A stretch of 64,000 bases of DNA from Streptomyces sp. NBC_01262 (lineage in GTDB: Bacteria; Actinomycetota; Actinomycetes; Streptomycetales; Streptomycetaceae): positions 5,082,501-5,146,500 of the forward strand of contig NZ_CP108462.1 of NCBI RefSeq assembly GCF_036226365.1, written 5' to 3'. This document shows, in pieces, positions 62,136-64,000 of this stretch. Position 1 is the first letter of the stretch; each line of letters begins with the position of its first letter. The position numbers and the translations under genes were made by a program. A model generated the notes under the pieces. It was given only the letters and a program-made list of their open reading frames with translations. It was not told the origin of the DNA and ran no database searches.

Positions 62136-63011
62136 CTAGCGGACTGGCGATGAACAAATGAAGCCTAGGGAGCGGAGTCCTTCGGACTGGCACAAGCGGT
62201 CGGAGGCTCCGCCGACCTCGGTCTGAAGCAACTGATAGGCGGCGCCGTGGGTCTTTCCCCAGCTCATGGCAGCCCTCCACAACAGGCGTCCAAATCCGTG
62301 GCCTCGGTGTTCCGGCAGTACGCCGAAATACTGAGGCATGAGCTGGGCGGCACCCACGGCGTCCGGCCTATTTTCCATCGGGCCGATCGCGCCCGCCACG
62401 CGACCGTCTGCAACGGCAACGAGCACCGGCCCGACGGTGCCGGCCTGCATGCAACTGTGGAGGAACGCGAAGCCGTCAGCGGCCATCCGCTCGGCGAAGT
62501 CACCGAACGTACGCCGCACCCCCGCAGCGCAGTGACCAAAGTCCAGCACAGGACCGTCAGCCAGCGGAGACGGCATCCCGGCGAAGTCCTTGAGCTGGAT
62601 GCGGGTTCCTCGCATCTGGCGGGCTGGATGCTCCGGTCCCGCGAACCAGACCACACGGGCCTTCGCCGCGTTATGAACAGCGCAGAGCTTCAGTGCCAGC
62701 TCTTCGGCACTCCAACGGCTGTCCGGTGCCGCTCCGTAGACGTGGACCTTCACGGTGCCCGAGCCGCGCCGCAGGAGGGTGGGGATCAGGGTCTCGCCCA
62801 GCCGATGCACGACGTCCTCGACGAGGACTCTTTCGTCCTTGGCGTCGGACCAGCGAAGGTCCTTGTCGTACCGAAGGAACCGCTCGGTCGGCGCGGCGAT
62901 CAAGGTGTCCGTGAAGAGGTCCTCGGTGAGCACCGAAGGGTGCACCGGGCCGATGGTCGGGACGAAGGGAACCGTCACCACTGGGCGTAGCCAGTCCCAA
63001 CGGAATCGCAT
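62136..63011 (-). CDS. GNAT-family N-acetyltransferase
   Basis: 291 residues: an unassigned N-terminal half (about 1-130) and a C-terminal GNAT domain with LVAVADGRVAGAIGPMEN and the acetyl-CoA site PQYFGVLPEHRGHGFGRLLWRAA. It starts 87 bases after the stop of the candidate precursor and so is probably co-transcribed with it. It could acetylate the peptide or confer self-protection. Confidence 0.85.
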   Translation of the reverse strand: MRFRWDWLRPVVTVPFVPTIGPVHPSVLTEDLFTDTLIAAPTERFLRYDKDLRWSDAKDERVLVEDVVHRLGETLIPTLLRRGSGTVKVHVYGAAPDSRWSAEELALKLCAVHNAAKARVVWFAGPEHPARQMRGTRIQLKDFAGMPSPLADGPVLDFGHCAAGVRRTFGDFAERMAADGFAFLHSCMQAGTVGPVLVAVADGRVAGAIGPMENRPDAVGAAQLMPQYFGVLPEHRGHGFGRLLWRAAMSWGKTHGAAYQLLQTEVGGASDRLCQSEGLRSLGFICSSPVR

Positions 63012-63098
63012 GACGGCACCTTACTCACCTCCCACACGTGGTGCAGGCCCCGGCGCGGAATGCGTCGAGGCCTGCACGATATTGATCGTCTGCGCTGG

Positions 63099-63266
63099 TC
63101 AGTGGGGGTTGTCGTCGCTGCCCGAGCAGGAGCAGGCGATGCCGCTCATCAGGTCGTCCAGGTCGCGCACGATGGCGACGGCCGGTGTGGCGACGAGGTG
63201 GTCGGGCAGTTCGGGCCGTGTCCTGGGCGATGGGGTCCTCTGGATGGTCACTGCTACTGCGGTCAT
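63099..63266 (-). CDS. candidate RiPP precursor peptide
   Basis: 55 residues. Leader-like N terminus (TAVAVTIQRTPSPRTRPELPDHLVATPAVAIVRDLDDLMSG) and a short C terminus ACSCSGSDDNPH with two Cys. The ATG overlaps the stop of the radical SAM/SPASM gene (ATGA), so enzyme and peptide are translationally coupled. Size, acidic DLDDL stretch before a small Cys/Ser core, and gene context fit a ribosomally made, radical-modified peptide. No known family is recognised. Confidence 0.68.
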   Translation of the reverse strand: MTAVAVTIQRTPSPRTRPELPDHLVATPAVAIVRDLDDLMSGIACSCSGSDDNPH

Positions 63267-64000
63267 GCGTTCACCGTTTCCTTCCGGAGTTGGCCGTGCT
63301 GGCAGTAGTTCTGCAGTGGAGCCCTCGCCTCCTGGAACTGCTTGGCCAGTGGCCGGCACACCAGGCACGAGCCGGACAGCTGGCAGCCGGAGCAGCCCCC
63401 GGTGCGAAGCATCAACTTGTCCGCGACGCCGGGAAGGCGGCGCAGCCCTTCGAGGCCTTCGGCCATGAGGTCGATCTGATCGTCCCTGCCGACCTTGCAG
63501 ATGCTGACCTTGGCGTGCGGGTCGGCGTGGAAGAAGGTGTGGCCGGCGTTGCAGCCCGCGAACGGCGTACGTTCGCGCAGGTGCTTGCTGGACTGGGCGA
63601 GCAGGGATTCCGGTCCGCCATAGATCGTCGGCGTCATGTTCGTGTAGATGTGGTGCCGCAGGCCCCAGTCCTCGGCCATGGCGGCCATGGCGTCGATCTC
63701 GTGGGCGCTGTCCTCGGTCACCACGATGTTCAGCCGCACGGGGAGCCGGGCTTCACGTGCCGCCGCCATGCCGCGCTGGAAGGTCTTCCACGAGCCCCTG
63801 CGCTGCGTGAGCCCGTCGAAGCTCGCCTCGGTGGCCCCGTAGACGCTGACGACGAGCCGGTAGGCGGGGCACTCCTCGAACATCGCCAGGAGCGAGGTCT
63901 CCCACAGCCGGGAGGCGTTGGTGGAGACGGTGAGCATCATGCCCAGCGAGGCGGCGTAGCGGTAGGCGTCTGGGAAGTGCTTGTCGATCGTCGGCTCACC
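63263..64000 (-). CDS. radical SAM/SPASM maturase (5' part beyond the window)
   Basis: 246 codons visible, open at the window edge. GEPTIDKHFPDAYRYAASLG matches the GGEP strand of radical SAM barrels; TVSTNASRL and RLVVSVYGATEASFDGLT follow. The C-terminal SPASM region has seven Cys in the usual pattern (CNAGHTFF ... SICKVG, GGCSGCQLSGSCLVC, NYCQHG), for auxiliary iron-sulphur clusters. The CxxxCxxC motif lies outside the window. Presumed to modify the peptide encoded at 63099. Confidence 0.88.
   Translation of the reverse strand, partial: GEPTIDKHFPDAYRYAASLGMMLTVSTNASRLWETSLLAMFEECPAYRLVVSVYGATEASFDGLTQRRGSWKTFQRGMAAAREARLPVRLNIVVTEDSAHEIDAMAAMAEDWGLRHHIYTNMTPTIYGGPESLLAQSSKHLRERTPFAGCNAGHTFFHADPHAKVSICKVGRDDQIDLMAEGLEGLRRLPGVADKLMLRTGGCSGCQLSGSCLVCRPLAKQFQEARAPLQNYCQHGQLRKETVNA

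Overview
The window is high-GC actinobacterial DNA, almost certainly a Streptomyces chromosome. The evidence is the start-codon use (many GTG), third-position G/C, genes with Streptomyces-type architecture (XRE-DUF5753/DUF397 pair, subtilisin inhibitor SSI, tandem SigB/SigF-type sigma genes, tadA with its associated gene), and an order sigma-sigma-Dabb-tRNA-tadA-upp that I recall from the S. coelicolor sigN/sigF/upp neighbourhood.

Layout. 1-1.7 kb: an HtrA-like membrane protease, then tRNA-Ser(UGA). 1.7-17.2 kb: a complete actinomycete integrative and conjugative element (AICE) inserted in that tRNA. It carries int, xis, a replication module (prim-pol plus DUF3631 ATPase), a cluster of small membrane proteins, a TraB-type FtsK/SpoIIIE translocase, a solitary C5 DNA methyltransferase, a DUF2637 membrane protein, and a GntR regulator with its operators. 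At the far end, beside attR, it carries a low-GC two-gene CBASS anti-phage system (CD-NTase plus S-4TM membrane effector). 17.2-19.5 kb: an IS256-family element among decayed remnants.

19.5-27.9 kb: XRE/DUF397 pair, a small secreted protein, a ChsH2/ChsH1/Ltp2-like acyl-CoA hydratase/aldolase operon, a DUF1906 secreted protein, a SigE-family sigma factor and an acyl-CoA ligase. 27.9-37.9 kb: a very large degenerate PAS/kinase/receiver protein, SSI, tRNA-Ser(GCU), tRNA-Arg(ACG), a methyltransferase, a BRO-family protein with a palindromic insert in its coding sequence, an EF-hand protein, a MEDS-STAS protein and an LLM oxidoreductase. 38.1-44.5 kb: an operon of response regulator, histidine kinase, GT2/GtrA glycosyltransferase and GT39 mannosyltransferase-like protein. 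44.5-50.3 kb: small oxidoreductase, Uma2 nuclease, MarR-MFS efflux operon, aldo/keto reductase. 50.3-58.4 kb: two SigF-type sigma factors, Dabb protein, tRNA-Ser(CGA), tadA, upp, LytR-C protein, a frameshifted HerA-like ATPase, and the SRP RNA.

58.45 kb to the end: tRNA-Ser(GGA) with a second integrase/excisionase/XRE module that looks decayed, then a TrmO-like protein. The window ends in the middle of what looks like a RiPP locus: a radical SAM/SPASM enzyme (cut by the window edge), an overlapping 55-residue Cys-containing precursor and a GNAT-like protein. All four serine tRNA isoacceptors lie in this one window, and two of them are occupied by integrative elements. The most interesting leads are the RiPP cassette, the CBASS cargo of the AICE, and a duplicated hairpin leader inside the AICE whose stem shows a compensatory change.
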